The notes beneath the pieces are model-generated. The model was not told where the DNA came from, did not search any database, and was given only the letters and a program-made list of their open reading frames with translations. From NCBI GenBank assembly GCA_025201805.1, contig MU619259.1, positions 7,355 to 71,354 on the forward strand: DNA of 64,000 nt, in the 5' to 3' direction. The stretch is from Parasitella parasitica (Eukaryota; Mucoromycota; Mucoromycetes; Mucorales; Mucoraceae). Both the position numbers and the translations under genes were made by a program. Positions 21,979 through 34,146 of this stretch are shown one piece after another; position 1 is the first letter of the stretch, and every line of letters starts with the position of its first letter.

Positions 21979-22536
21979 ATGACTGAGGTTACGATTCATG
22001 AAAGCAACCTCTACTTTGCTGTTTCCATATTGTACCAGCAACAACTGCAACAACACCTACAGCAACAACAGCACTTGCAGCAACAGGCACACCAGGTGCA
22101 ACAAGTGCAATCAATGCCACAGCACTTGCACCTGCATCAGCCAGAGCAACAACAGCACCAGCACCTGCATCACCCAGCACCAGCACCCCAGCAAGACAGG
22201 CTTTACTTTAAGACACTTGAAGAAGCTGAAGTTCATTTCAGACAATTGAATAAAGAAAGAGGCCACTTCTTGTTCAAGCGATCATCTCAACTCAAACAGG
22301 AGAAGGGCAAAATGTTTCTTTTGCCTGAGTGCAAATTTGGCGGTGTCTTTAGACCCACAAAGAAGAAGAAGAAGAGCCTTAGTAAACCTAGAGATGCAAG
22401 ATTAGCCAAGGTAAATTGTAAATACGCAGTTCGTATTACCGAAAAAGAAGCACAGTGGGTGGTTAAGCCATCAAGATTTGAACATTCATGTGAGCCCAAA
22501 AGAGGCATTAACATTATTTGTAAATTTCAAGATTAA
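21979..22536 (+). CDS. FAR1/WRKY-GCM1-like zinc-finger protein
   Basis: Single exon, 185 aa, from an ATG followed by an acidic N-terminus. Residues 20-75 are a Gln/His tract. The C-ter two-thirds resembles the DNA-binding domain of FAR1 proteins and the N-terminal finger of MULE transposases: a lead-in FKTLEEAEVHFRQLNKERGH, then Cys residues in LPECKFGG and KVNCKYAVRI, a tryptophan in AQWVVKP, and the final His/Cys of RFEHSCEP. It has no transposase domain, so it is either a domesticated DNA-binding protein or the surviving front of an element. A basic KKKKKS run sits between the first two Cys residues. Confidence 0.65.
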   Translation: MTEVTIHESNLYFAVSILYQQQLQQHLQQQQHLQQQAHQVQQVQSMPQHLHLHQPEQQQHQHLHHPAPAPQQDRLYFKTLEEAEVHFRQLNKERGHFLFKRSSQLKQEKGKMFLLPECKFGGVFRPTKKKKKSLSKPRDARLAKVNCKYAVRITEKEAQWVVKPSRFEHSCEPKRGINIICKFQD

Positions 22537-22561
22537 GAATTTATCGAGTCATTAGATATTA

Positions 22562-23045
22562 TTAAAGATATAACATACTATTTGAAGGCTCCCTATACTG
22601 AAAAAGAAAAGACTGAAATTGTTCCTCACCTCCACCAAAAGTAAATCCACCCATAAACGAAGTGTCAAATACAACATCAATCATAATACTAATATCCATA
22701 GCAACAACTTCAACTTGATCAAGGCCATCAAAATACATTACACATAAGGTTTGTCTCTGAAAATGAATGATGACGTTTGTGATACAATATCTTTAGATCA
22801 TAAAGGGGAAGACAAAGTGTGATGTGTTGTACATTCATCAGTTTCTTCAGCTTGACATTTTTCGTAGCGCAAAGTGCACATTTTGAAAATCAATAAAAAC
22901 GATTTAATTAACAATATACCCAATAAATAAATTGTAAAGAATTGGCTTGAGAGAAAAAGCAAAACATTACTTTTCGAGAAGAATAATCCATATCATCACC
23001 TTTGTTCCATAGTTTCGAGAGCAATGTACCAGTATAATGTAGAAA
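22562..23045 (-). pseudogene. Possible remnant of an FKBP-like gene
   Basis: Three open minus-strand segments follow one another with plausible splice sites between them. The first, near 23045-22972, reads HYTGTLLSKLWNKGDDMDYS followed by SRK and a GTAATG donor; HYTGTL then (F/Y)-x-SSR is the opening of FKBP-type peptidyl-prolyl isomerases. The second (about 22880-22815) is CTLRYEKCQAEETDECTTHH. The last (about 22755-22562) ends FMGGFTFGGGEEQ and a stop. The second and third segments do not match FKBP, and no start codon is clear. It is either a relic or an unusual small gene. Confidence 0.25.
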
Positions 23046-23415
23046 ATTCGCATAAAACTAAATATAAAACCAACCACTCTAATATACACGCAAACTAACA
23101 TTTGAAGGCGTACATTGTCTACGGTGCACATAGTGTGAGAGACACCATGGGTTACTTGATCTTGAAAGAAACGAGTTTTATTTCAAAATCAAATATATAT
23201 GAACATGCTGGAAAAATAAAATGTAAATAGGTGATTGAACAGAAAGTGACATAAATGATGGGATACAAAAGGGTGTGGAAACCAGAAAAGTCAAGTATAC
23301 ATACTTTTGTTACAAAAAGAAGGTTAATATTTTCAATAATTTTTAGCTTTTTTATGTACTTTGTTGTATATATATAAATGAATACTTCTACGTTAGCTTT
23401 TTTGACAAGGAAAAT

Positions 23416-25004
23416 CTAATCCTTGTTCTTCTTTGCCTTCTTCTCCTTTTTCTCCTTCTTTTCCTTCTTTTCCTTCTTCTCCTTTTTCTCCTTCTTGGAC
23501 TTCTTGGCAGGCTTTTCTTCTTCGTCAAAATCGTCAGTTGTTCTCTTCATACCAGTAAGTACAGGTCCGGGAACTTCTTCATCCATGTCCAAATCCAAAT
23601 CATTCATGACCTTCTTCATGACATCAATGTTCTTTTCAGGAAGGGCACCACTGTCGAAAAATTCGAGACGTTCTTCAACTTGTTTTTTCAAAGCTTGTCC
23701 AAACTTGTCAGTTGGGCTATCTGAGAAGCAATCAATGCGAGAAGCAATGGTACACTTGTTGGCCAAGTAACGAGAAATACGGCCCTTGTTCTTTTGACCA
23801 GCGCGACCGATGAAGGAAGAGTGATAAATTAAACCATATTTGGGAGTATTACCTTTGGTCTTCAAAGCTCTGAAAAGGGCTTTTTCAGCACCCAAAATTT
23901 GCAAAGTGGAAGCAGGGTATTTTGACAAGTTAGTCAAGGAACCAGCTTGCGAAATCAAACGAGCACCAACAACTTCACCAATAAGAGCAGCCAAGTTGGG
24001 GGCAACATAGCTCATCTTGGTGACTAAATATCCATGAAGCTTCTTGCGGTATTCGGCGAGAGAGATGACACGGTCAGCAAAGTTTTGAATGTTAATCATA
24101 TCAACAGGAGAGATATCAGTACCCATAGAAGCACGAGCAGCATCCAAAATTTGCTGAGCAATAGCTTCATCACCATCGCAGATCTCAGCGATGGCTTCCA
24201 AATCAGATTCAGAGAGTTCAGCCTTGTTCTTGACAACCTTGATGAGCTTGGCATATTTGTAGTTGTCGTTCACAATCTTGATCATTTCAGGGAAATGCCA
24301 TGAATACCATTCCTTGACACGCATAGCAAATGTGTTGACGTCCTTATCCATTTGATCCAAAAGGGCGATAGCTTGAATAATCATGTTATCAGCACGGTTG
24401 ACATTGAACTTGACCTTTGCGCGAGAGTAAGAATGACCAAGACCAAGTTGAGCTTTTTCCAAATCGCCTGCCTTAAGTTGGCCGAGAAGTTTGTCAGCCC
24501 ACAGACGGATACCACGAATAAGCTCTTGGACCATTTCATCAGAAACACAATCAATGCTCAACTCACTCTTGATGGCACCAGCCAAATTCTTTTCAGTGAC
24601 ACCAAGACAAACCTTAGACTTCTTAGCAGACTTGGGAAGGTTCATTTCCAAGAAAGCCTTCAAGGAAGAGTTGACGATACCTGATCAATGAAAGTTAAAT
24701 GTCACATCTCTAGGATATGCTCTAGGAAGAGCTTACCTTCAGATACATCATTAGCGTTTTCTAGAGCATCGGCAGCATTTTTGAAAGGAGCGAAGGATTT
24801 GAGCTTCAACATTTTACTAAACTTGGAGAGATCAGCAATAGAGTTTTGGACAGACTCCAACTTTGAGCCGATCTCTTCTGATTGCAAACGTTCAAACAGA
24901 GAGTAACCTGAGGCAGTCTCAAACAAGACGTAATTGGCCTAGTTGTAGGATATAAGTATAATTACATTCAGCAGCTTATTATTTTCATATTTATTAATTA
25001 CCAT
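23416..25004 (-). CDS. NOP56: Nucleolar protein NOP56 (box C/D snoRNP)
   Basis: Three exons (25004-25002, 24938-24737, 24680-23416) give 489 aa. It is a core protein of box C/D snoRNPs that directs rRNA 2'-O-methylation in the nucleolus. The N-terminal NOP5NT domain (residues 2-68) begins [20 protein letters not shown]. The coiled-coil contains [20 protein letters not shown]. The Nop domain (about 270-390) carries [20 protein letters not shown] and [15 protein letters not shown] Lys/Glu repeat tail ends the protein. NOP56 is preferred over NOP58 because of the early YSLFER and [17 protein letters not shown] sequences. The first coding exon is only the ATG; the acceptor at 24939 joins it in frame to Ala-Asn-Tyr. 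Confidence 0.93.
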
Positions 25005-25219
25005 TTTTATTCTTTGAAAAGAAAGAGAGATTATAACGTCAAAGTCAACTTTCAAAGTTCAAAAAAAAAAAAAAACTTTTTGTGGACTTCTCTAAAAAAA
25101 ATGCATGGCGCTTATTACGACTGCTTATCCTAGCTTGTCAGATTTACACGGGCAACATTAGGTTGAGTTGGGAGGCTTTTTTGACGTTTCATGGAAACTA
25201 GGCATTATACCGTAGATGC

Positions 25220-25456
25220 ATGGCCATGACGATGAGGTACTGTACGGTAGTAATTGAGTCGGATCATGGAAAAAAGTCACTAGCTACACCGGTACGAACC
25301 GTATATCATCGAAAAACTTATAGTAACAGCCATGGATCTCTTTCTTCGAAAGAAAGTCTTAATTCTACACTGAATTCCGCTGTAGAAAAACTTACTCTAC
25401 AGGTTATTTTGAGTGAACAGCCTCAAGCGTGTATTTTAACTCTGTGTGATGCTTAA
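25220..25456 (+). CDS. Doubtful small ORF
   Basis: A 78-residue frame from ATG at 25220 in the gap between NOP56 and GGT. It is Ser-rich (SHGSLSSKESLNST) with a hydrophobic C-terminal stretch. I do not recognise it and see no domain. The rest of the gap (25005-25691) holds the NOP56 promoter, an A run at 25060-25075 and the GGT leader. It may be chance. Confidence 0.15.
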   Translation: MAMTMRYCTVVIESDHGKKSLATPVRTVYHRKTYSNSHGSLSSKESLNSTLNSAVEKLTLQVILSEQPQACILTLCDA

Positions 25457-25691
25457 TAGATAAGATTTTGTGCCATCCAGATTGTCTAACATGCTGATAT
25501 AGCATCTTTCACTCAATTTTCTATTAATGTTTGTTTTACCAAACATTATGTAACCATGGACAAATACAATTTTCAGGAGCTGGTTGCCGCATTTAACCGA
25601 AGATGTCTTACCATCTCCGCAGATTTGTTCTTTTATTATCAAGTGTAAATCCTGGGATTCATACGCTTTTTTTCCCTAATACCAATTCAAC

Positions 25692-28014
25692 ATGGATATC
25701 GAATCAGCCCCATTATTAACAAATAAATCTACTGGATCCAGCAAAAAAAATTATGGATACTGTCTTGGTGCCGCGGCCTTGATAGCTTTGGCTACTATTG
25801 GCATCAGTAGCGCTTTATCCAGCAATCAGGGTATAATTAGATGAGCTGCAAGGAATCAATTACTAAGTACACAAATTGTAGATGACTCTTTAGAAAGCCC
25901 TGTTGATTTCAGAGGTCGTTTAGTCAAAGGATCAAAAGGCGCTGTAGCCGTAGAAGCAGAGGAGTGCTCAAACATAGGTGTAGAAAGTATGACATCTCGA
26001 TATCTTTCTGACAGACTCTCTAAACACAAAATTCATCTGACATAGTCTTGAAAAAAGGTGGAAATGCTGTTGATGCAGCTATTGCATCCACTTTATGCAT
26101 TGGTGTTATTGACAGTTTTGCCACAGGTACGCTCTGAGTTAGTTGTTTCCAAAGCTGCTTTTAATTTTTCGCTGCATTTCTTAGGCATTGGAGGGTACTA
26201 TAGTAAAATGAAAAACTTACACTAGCTACTAATATGTCAGCATATCCCAGGGGTGGATTCATGTTAATCAGATCGCCGAATGGTACCTTTGAGTATATTG
26301 ATTTTAGAGAAACCGCTCCTGAAAAAGCATCTGAAGATATGTTTGTTCAGAATCCTGAACTAGCTAAAGTGGGTGCTCTATCCATTGCTGTGCCGTAAGT
26401 CTACTGCACCTTTTTGCACATGGCACAGAATGACTGAATACTTTTATGCAGTGGTGAGATACGAGGTTTAGAATTGGCCCATAAAAGGTAATATTTCATT
26501 CATAATATGACGTTGGGTTACCTAAAAATAATAGACATGGTAAACTATCTTGGTCTGAATTATTTGAACCCTCAATACAGATTGCCCGTCATGGATTCAA
26601 GGCTACAGAACTACTAGCCTTGCGTGTAGCGGTAAGAAAATTATCGTATGCAAGTTGATAAATATATTAATGCTGGCTAAAGACTGGATCAGAATGGATG
26701 AAAAATCTGACAGAGTGGTCAGATGTATACTACAGAGATGGGAAACCTATTAGACAGGGCGATATCATCAAACGGCTTCATCTTGCTGATACCTTGGAAA
26801 CCATCTCCAAATTGGGGGCCAATGAGTTTTACGAAGGAGATATCGCGAAACAACTTGTAAATACAATTCAATCAGCTGGTGGAATAGTAACATTAGATGA
26901 TTTCAAAGCTTATCGCCCTGCCATTCGTCGAACAATAAGTACTTGGTACAATGGCCGTAAAGTAACCACATGTTCAGAGCCTACAAGTGGCCCTGTGATT
27001 TTGAGTGTTCTCAACTTGATTGAACGATTTCAATTTAAAGTAGAAGGTTTAACAGGTCTTAATCTACATAGACTTGTAGAGGCACTTAAGTTTGGCTATG
27101 CGTTTAGAACTGAACTAGGCGACCCTGATTTTACTAGAAATGAGCCTAGAATAGATGAAATAATACAAAAAGAGTATGCAGCTGATATCCGACAAAAGAT
27201 TACAGTGAGTTTCCTATTAGCCAGTTTTTACTTACACAAGACTCATAATTCAATGATAGGACGAGGCTACACATGATCCGTTGTACTATAATCCTAAATT
27301 TGACCATATTGAATCACATGGTACGATGCATTTGTCTGTTGTCGATGAAAATGATGGCGCTGTAGCTTTAACATCTACTGTAAATCTGATCTTTGGTTCT
27401 CATATTATGGATCCAGAAACCGGCATCATCCTGAATGATGAAATGGATGATTTCTCCATTCCTGGGTAAATCTATCAATTATATTTAATACATTAAATAA
27501 TGGGGTATACGTACTAACCAATATGCATTAGTATTCCTAACATGTTTGGATTATTCCCGAGTGAGTATAATTATGCTGGCCCTGGAAAAAGACCATTGTC
27601 TTCCATCACGCCTACCATAATCGAAAAGGACTCGAAATTTGAAATGGCTATTGGCGGCTCAGGCGGTTCCATTATTCCAACTGCCACTCTTAATGTATGT
27701 CTATGTTTCATCATGCTATCCAGTGTTTAATTTTTATTATACAGGCAATTGTCAACGTTTTGGATTACGAGAATGATCTTTACACTGCTATTGCAGCCCC
27801 AAGAATTCATCACCAGCTATTACCAAACGTGGCTATTGTGGAAAATGGTTACTCTAAAGGCTTACAAGCAGAACTAGCAACGAAAGGCCACAAACTATTT
27901 ATGTTGCCACAAAATTACTCTGTCTCTGCAGTACAAGCTGTAAGAAGAATTACTGATGGCTCTCTGGAGGCAGCCAGCGATCCCAGAAAGATGGGCATAG
28001 CAGCAGCTTACTAA
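25692..28014 (+). CDS. GGT: Gamma-glutamyltransferase (type II membrane)
   Basis: Eleven exons give 588 aa: 25692-25830, 25882-25986, 26046-26126, 26185-26194, 26251-26394, 26452-26487, 26535-26631, 26683-27204, 27266-27465, 27532-27694, 27745-28014. It cleaves gamma-glutamyl bonds of glutathione and transfers the group to water or an acceptor. A short cytosolic N-terminus precedes one signal-anchor helix (about residues 21-45, GYCLGAAALIALATIGISSA). The large-subunit signature LKKGGNAVDAAIAS follows. The autocatalytic Thr is in SHGTMHLSVVD, about residue 398, and starts the small subunit; AGPGKRPLSSITPTI and GGSGGSIIPTATLN line the active site. Exon 4 is a 10-nt micro-exon encoding part of the GIGGGG loop. 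Likely vacuolar or cell-surface. Confidence 0.92.
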
Positions 28015-28471
28015 GAATACCTCCGAGAACCTAAATCTTGCAAGCTTAATAAATATTTTTATTTTCAAGTTGGTGAACTGTTACCTATAATGAAACTCAC
28101 GGAACCTTAACTCTTGCGAATTGCTATCCACATTAGGTCTAAGGCCTTGGTAATGTATCATCGAGGCTTCCTATTTTCGTCTCCTATACAAAAAGCTTTT
28201 GATCTTGGCGAAGATACCATCGTTGGATTGAAGATAGACAAAGGTTTTTTATTTATCAAACAGCCGAGAAGGGGAGCTGCCTTTCGATTGAGTTATCCAA
28301 CAGAGACACGTTGTGTTTTTTAGCACAAGAATGCGCCATAGATAGACTTGTATCCGATTTTGCTGTTTTTATTTTTGGTCTTTCGACTCAGCATAAAAAA
28401 GGTGTTTATTCAAAGAAAGACAGATATGCATTCTCTGTTATAGAAGAAGAAAAAAAGATTGTACGGTTTTT
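28015..28471. other. Convergent intergenic region
   Basis: Lies between the 3' ends of GGT (+) and the chitin synthase (-). AATAAATA near 28050 can serve GGT. A 69-residue plus frame (28114-28323) has no recognisable content and I regard it as chance. Confidence 0.5.
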
Positions 28472-31400
28472 CTATCGATGATGTTGCTGGGTTTGTGCAT
28501 TGTAGCTGGCCACCATAGAAGCAGATATATTATCATTCATGGCGTCAAACATCATAGTTGGGCCGTATCTCATTTGACTTCCATATCCACTGATACCACT
28601 TGCTACAGATTGATGACCAGTGGCAATATACTCATCAGTCATTAAATGGCCCCCAGAAAATGACTGAGCAGAACCTGGGGTGGAATGTCTACGTGTATAA
28701 CCATTAACAGAGTGTCGACCACCATAAGGACTACCGCGATAGTTGGAGATCGCCACACTTGCATCGCTATAGTTGGAATAGCCGCCATGTAATGACAGTG
28801 GAACTAGACGATGACTACTATCTTGTGAAAGTCCATCACTATAGTTTTCAGAAAGCATAAACTTTTCGTATTGGGACCATGACATCAAAGGAATTGATTT
28901 GGGTTCGAATTCACCTTCATCACTTACGGTAATCTGTTTGCCCTTATCACCTACTACAACTCGAGTATTACCCCATGAGAAATCATCAAAATGCCAGTAA
29001 GAATAAATGGGAATATAGAACGAGAAAACAGGCAGTGCCAAAATTGACAGAAAGAACCAAGCAATATATTCCCAGCGACGGTTCATGATAAAGAGGAGAA
29101 TCTGTAGACCATATGTGCAGCCTAAAGTGGTGATGGTTATATATGGTATTTGGTTTTTTGCTTGGACCAATTTATAAATCAGAAACCCTAAATAACCAAG
29201 CAAAGCCGGTTGTACCAGCGTACTGATCAAGTCGAGCATAACCACAAATCGCATGGAGAAGCAACAGAAACCACAGAGTTTAGGCAAAAATACGAGTTCC
29301 CCCAAATTATGAACAGTAGAGTTGATCCAACGACGGCGCTGAGAGATCAAAATGTTCCAAGTATCAGGTGCATTTGTTTTACATTGAGCATTAGCATTGA
29401 ATTTGGTTTTATACGTGGGATGGTGTTTGAGCAGTAATGTTGTGAGATAACGATCTTCTCCAAGGTATAATAGGTTCTTTTTGTGTAGCGTATCAACTAT
29501 ATTGACGGTATAATCCTGGATAATTTCATTGCTGACAAATAGAGGGCGCTTCCCATCGACAGTGCGAATACGATACATAGTAAAGCAACCAGGCAAGCAA
29601 CTTACAGTCGAGAATAATGATTCAAATGCCTTGATCATATGATGAGAGATAAAATATTCATAGACTTGAATCATAGTGACCCAGGTGTCTTTTTCATTTG
29701 ACAGAGTAGTCTCGCCACAAACGCCAATAATCTTTGCATCATGCGACATACTCGAAACCAGATAGCTGAGACCTGTAGGCATTACTTCTGTATCAGCATC
29801 CACCATAAGGACAAAGTCATACATTTCTGGACTCACGCCGATAACGTTTTTCATTTGATGGTACACCTCAAGTTGCATAGGGTTCATAGGTGCGTCGTAT
29901 TGGGCACGATTAAGAAATTGCATGAGCACTAATTGAGAATCACGCTTACCACGATTGCCAGGCTTTTGCCGTTCGTTGGGGCCGCCAACTTTGGCAATTA
30001 CAATATAGGGAACCACATGACCGCCAATCTCATATAGGCCAGAATAAATCTTTGCTCGATTATGCTGCTTCATGCCCTCACCGAGAGATATAAATGAAAG
30101 GGCCTCGGGATCTACTAGAGGGTCTACTCCAAAAATGTCCAGTACGATACGAGGTGTTGGGCGGTCATTGCCACTACCAATAATCATGCCATCACAAATA
30201 ACCATAATCAGTTTACGCTTATCATCATAGCGCAAGGTAGCCAGCGAGTCGATTGTTTTACGCAGTGAGTCTTCATCTTCCGTGTAGCATGTCACTTGAC
30301 AAATCACAAACTTGTCCAGTTCTTCAGGCACACTAGCACTGCCGATACGAATAGCCGCAATAAACTTAAAGAATATTACGACACACAAGCAGATGGTTAC
30401 GGCCAGCAAAAAGTAGGTAGAGAATTGGCATTTCTTGGAATTACGCTGATCCACCATGCCTACAAAATACAAGCTCCTAATACAAGCAAGCTCTCGGTAC
30501 TTTTGGTCTGTACTGAGGCTGAGAGCATTAAATTTATCTGTAAGATCCATGCCTGCGTTGGTTTCAAACAGGTCAACCACTTGCCGATCCAAAAAATCAG
30601 TACTAACATCTGAAGGCGCTGTCCCATTATTAGGCGCTGCCAAGTATCGACCACCCATCAAATACGTAGTAAGATCGTAGATATGTTCGTCAATAACAGC
30701 CCACTGACGATTCATAGAGACACCATTCAATGTGTAAGCACCTTGAGCTTGATCTTGAATGCCCTTCCACTCGACACCCATATTGCCCTTCTTGTAGTTG
30801 CGACGAAGCATGGTGATTTGATTATAGTACCAATTGGGTCGATAATTGCCAGAAGCATATCTGAAGTCGTGATATTGGGCATTGGTATCTGTATAATTTT
30901 TGTTGTAATCCAAAGACACATAGGGAGAGACGTTTTCACAGAGATCAGAGACCTGAACGGGGAATAAATCAGTGGCATCTTTACCAGCATAAGCAAGAAC
31001 TGAACTTGTAGGGACAATACTTGGATAATGGTGCGGCGCATAGCTGCCTAAATCAAATACTTCGCCGCGAATAGCGACATAGGCATCAATTTCAGAATTA
31101 TGGGAAGCAAGTTCGCTTGTCGAAAATACAGCTTGATTGGGACAAATGATTTCACCAAAAAATACCAAGAACCATATAACAAAACCGCACATAAAAGTAA
31201 TAATCATACAAAGAACCACCTTTTCACGCCATGCAATACGGACATCCTTGCGCTTCATTCGGCCCAATTTAACTAGCAAAATCTTGGGTATCCACCAAGT
31301 CATAAACCTTACAAACCACAGCCAACGCTTTCTTCCAGGTGTCATTGTGCTTTCTTTCTCATCTGTGGCATTAATATCTTCTTTTGGTGGATCCATTGGC

Positions 31401-34146
31401 GTTGAAAACGTGCAGTTAGCTGTTGAATAATCTTGCTGATTGAAATAGTTACCAAATCTTGAGTCTGTGTATTGACTATTGTTGTAAAAAGAACCTCGAG
31501 AGAAGTGCTGTTGCTGATAATGGTTATAATCATCGTCCGAATAGAGCGATTGACTTGTATGACTAAATGCAGCATTAAATAGCAAAGGAAGGGGTTCAGG
31601 TATCGTGTTTTCCATAGTTGCTGTCGCTGTAGGAGGGATGCCTCTTGTTTGTATGTTCATACCCTCTTCACTGTTTAATACTGTAGGCATATTCGAATCG
31701 CATATTTTTAGGTTATTTTGCTCTTGTTTTTCCAGCGCACGCAACTTTTCTTCCAACATGTGCCAGCTGCCATAGCTTAGAAATACCTATATATTAGAAC
31801 ATCAGATGAGAATACATGTGAAAATGCACACTTTATATGTAAATTACCTTGGTTACACCGAGAGCCATGTCAGTATCTGTCCATCTGTTTATCTCTTTAA
31901 TTGATGCACATTGTTCTTGTGCAGAGCCACTATGATCCAGTCCCATGTTACTAAAAGGAAGAGCGTATCTGGATAGAAATCTTTGATGTGTCAATGATAC
32001 CATGTAAAAATGCTTCATTTTAGTTGTCATTTTATCGAGATTAAACCCCTTGACTTGCGATTGTACCAACAGATCATCAAACAGAGTAGTGCTCCCAGTA
32101 GTGTTGGGACGAATACAATACACACACCAAATCATGGCCTCTTGAAATGAGCCAACCAGATCATCTAATGCTGACTGAACTTGAGCAAGTACAGTTTTTT
32201 TACTGCTGGTATCTAGCACTGATTGGGATTGTTTTTCATCCCCCTCTAGCTTGCTTGCCTCTATTTTTCTTTTACTTTTTCGCATGGATGGAAGTCTTGT
32301 GGGTTTAGCTGATTGCTGTGCTCCAACCAGTTTAGATATAGTATCAAGTGGATGGCTACCAGTAGCTAAATTCTCATCTGAAAAAAGGCCCAAAACAAAG
32401 CTATTACAAGAAGCAGGCGTATCAGCATTGCCACGGATCAAAGATACGAAATCGACCAAGAGTTGATTGTTGTTTTTTGATATAAATCCAGTGGGTTCGT
32501 ATATTACTTCACCAGAATAATGTTGAATAGTGAATTGGCGTGTGTTTTTTTCTGATATTTTGGATGAAAATGATAGATTTTCAGAGCTGTATTTTGTGAT
32601 AGCTTCAACTGCATTATCGTCTGTAAAGATTCGTTTCCCACTAATAGTCTTTTCTGACATTTTATTCAAGATGGCATTAATACCTCTTGCTGGCTTCTCA
32701 AATAAATCAATGCATGTCGAGTTATTGTTGTAAGTAACTTGAGGCAATTGTATTGCTTCTGATTGAAATTCTGCATTGTCTGGCTCAAATGTGCGATCTT
32801 GTATAAATTTATACATTCTCTCATTGGCATAGTCAAAACAAAATTGCTCAAATCCTACTGATCCAAACCCAGAGGGTTGTGTTCCGGGAAAATCCAATAC
32901 ACCGATAAAACTGTTGAACTGGTTTGTGTAGGTCTTTTGATTGATATGCTCTACAAGCCACGAGAACAGCAGAGAGTACAATGTTTGCGCGAGCTCATCT
33001 CTTTGAGCCGCTGCCTGTTCCGCATTCAGAATCAGTGTTGTCACATCCTTGCCAATCAAGATTGTTTTAAAAGTTAAAACACTTTCTAATGCCCGAGTGT
33101 CTAGACCTAATAACTCAGAAACAAAATCTAGCATTTCCCGGTTCTTGATAGTAACTGATTCGTCTGTAGCACTCTGGCCAGTAGGGTCAGCAAAGGTGAT
33201 GTTACCCAAATGTAGTATAGCAGCTAGCAATTGAACAATGCGGTTGAAATGTTCGCCTCGAAAGCCTGCAGTTCGCATTGCGCCCTTGAGTTTATTGTAT
33301 TCATTTCCATCACCAGATTGCAAAATTCGCCCATATTTAGCAAGATAATGATACGCTTTGGGATCATCTTTGAGTTGCAGCACTTGTTTTTCATCGGGTT
33401 CCGTTCCGGCTAAAAGCCAGTAAAACACATTGAAATTGCCTTCGCTCAGTTTGCCACTGCATACACGAGATTTCTCCAGAAAGTAATGCAATGCCTTTGC
33501 ACCGACCATCTTGCCACGTTCGTTATAGTGGGTTTCAACGTAAACACCGTATCTAGATGCAGAGCTCTCATTGTATGAAGTCTTTGCTGACCCAAATGCA
33601 CGTAAAACCTCTTGGCTGCTGATGATTTGACCTTGAACCTTTGACCTCTTTTTATTTGCACTTAGACGAGTCAAATGTCGAATGATTAAGTAGCTAATTT
33701 CAGTTTTTCCACTGCCAGACTCACCACTACGGAAAAATGAAACATACGGGATATGAATATATAATTAAAACATGATAGGAATTATATCTACATTACCAAA
33801 CAAATATGGATTGATCATTACCAGTACGTCTCATATGAAAGTAAGAGCGGTTGACAAGTTTGAATACATGAGGATTAAGCTTATTAGTGACCAGATCTTC
33901 GGATAAGGTGTTCTTGTACGATGTAACATAGTCATCACTGGTCTGTGCATCATTTTGTGCTAATTCCTTGAACGGGTTAATCGCAACAAGGTTACATGGA
34001 CCAATGTCAGTGTAGACATTGTAGCTCAAGAACTTTTGATGCAGGATTTCTGCCAATTGCCTGTCTGTCAAATTATCTGCTGTTGACAGGTCATTGATGG
34101 CATCGTTGGATTGAGGAAAAGGATGTCTAAATGGCATTTGGCACAT
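28472..34146 (-). CDS. Chitin synthase with N-terminal myosin motor domain
   Basis: Three exons (34146-33797, 33726-31848, 31786-28472) give 1847 aa. Order: myosin motor-like domain (about 25-740) with P-loop GESGSGKTE and a switch-I-like NESSASRYG; a cytochrome-b5-like domain with EVFDLGSYAPHHYP; then a family 2 glycosyltransferase. Catalytic motifs are DADTEV, GEDRYLT and QRRRWINST, with the late SWGNTR. Membrane helices flank the synthase. It polymerises UDP-GlcNAc into chitin at the plasma membrane; fungal class V/VII enzymes are delivered to tips with help of the motor domain. Switch II reads LDFPGTQPSG instead of DIxGFE, so ATPase activity is doubtful. I find no DEK-C domain at the Ser/Gly/Tyr-rich C-terminus, where the family often has one. 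Confidence 0.93.
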
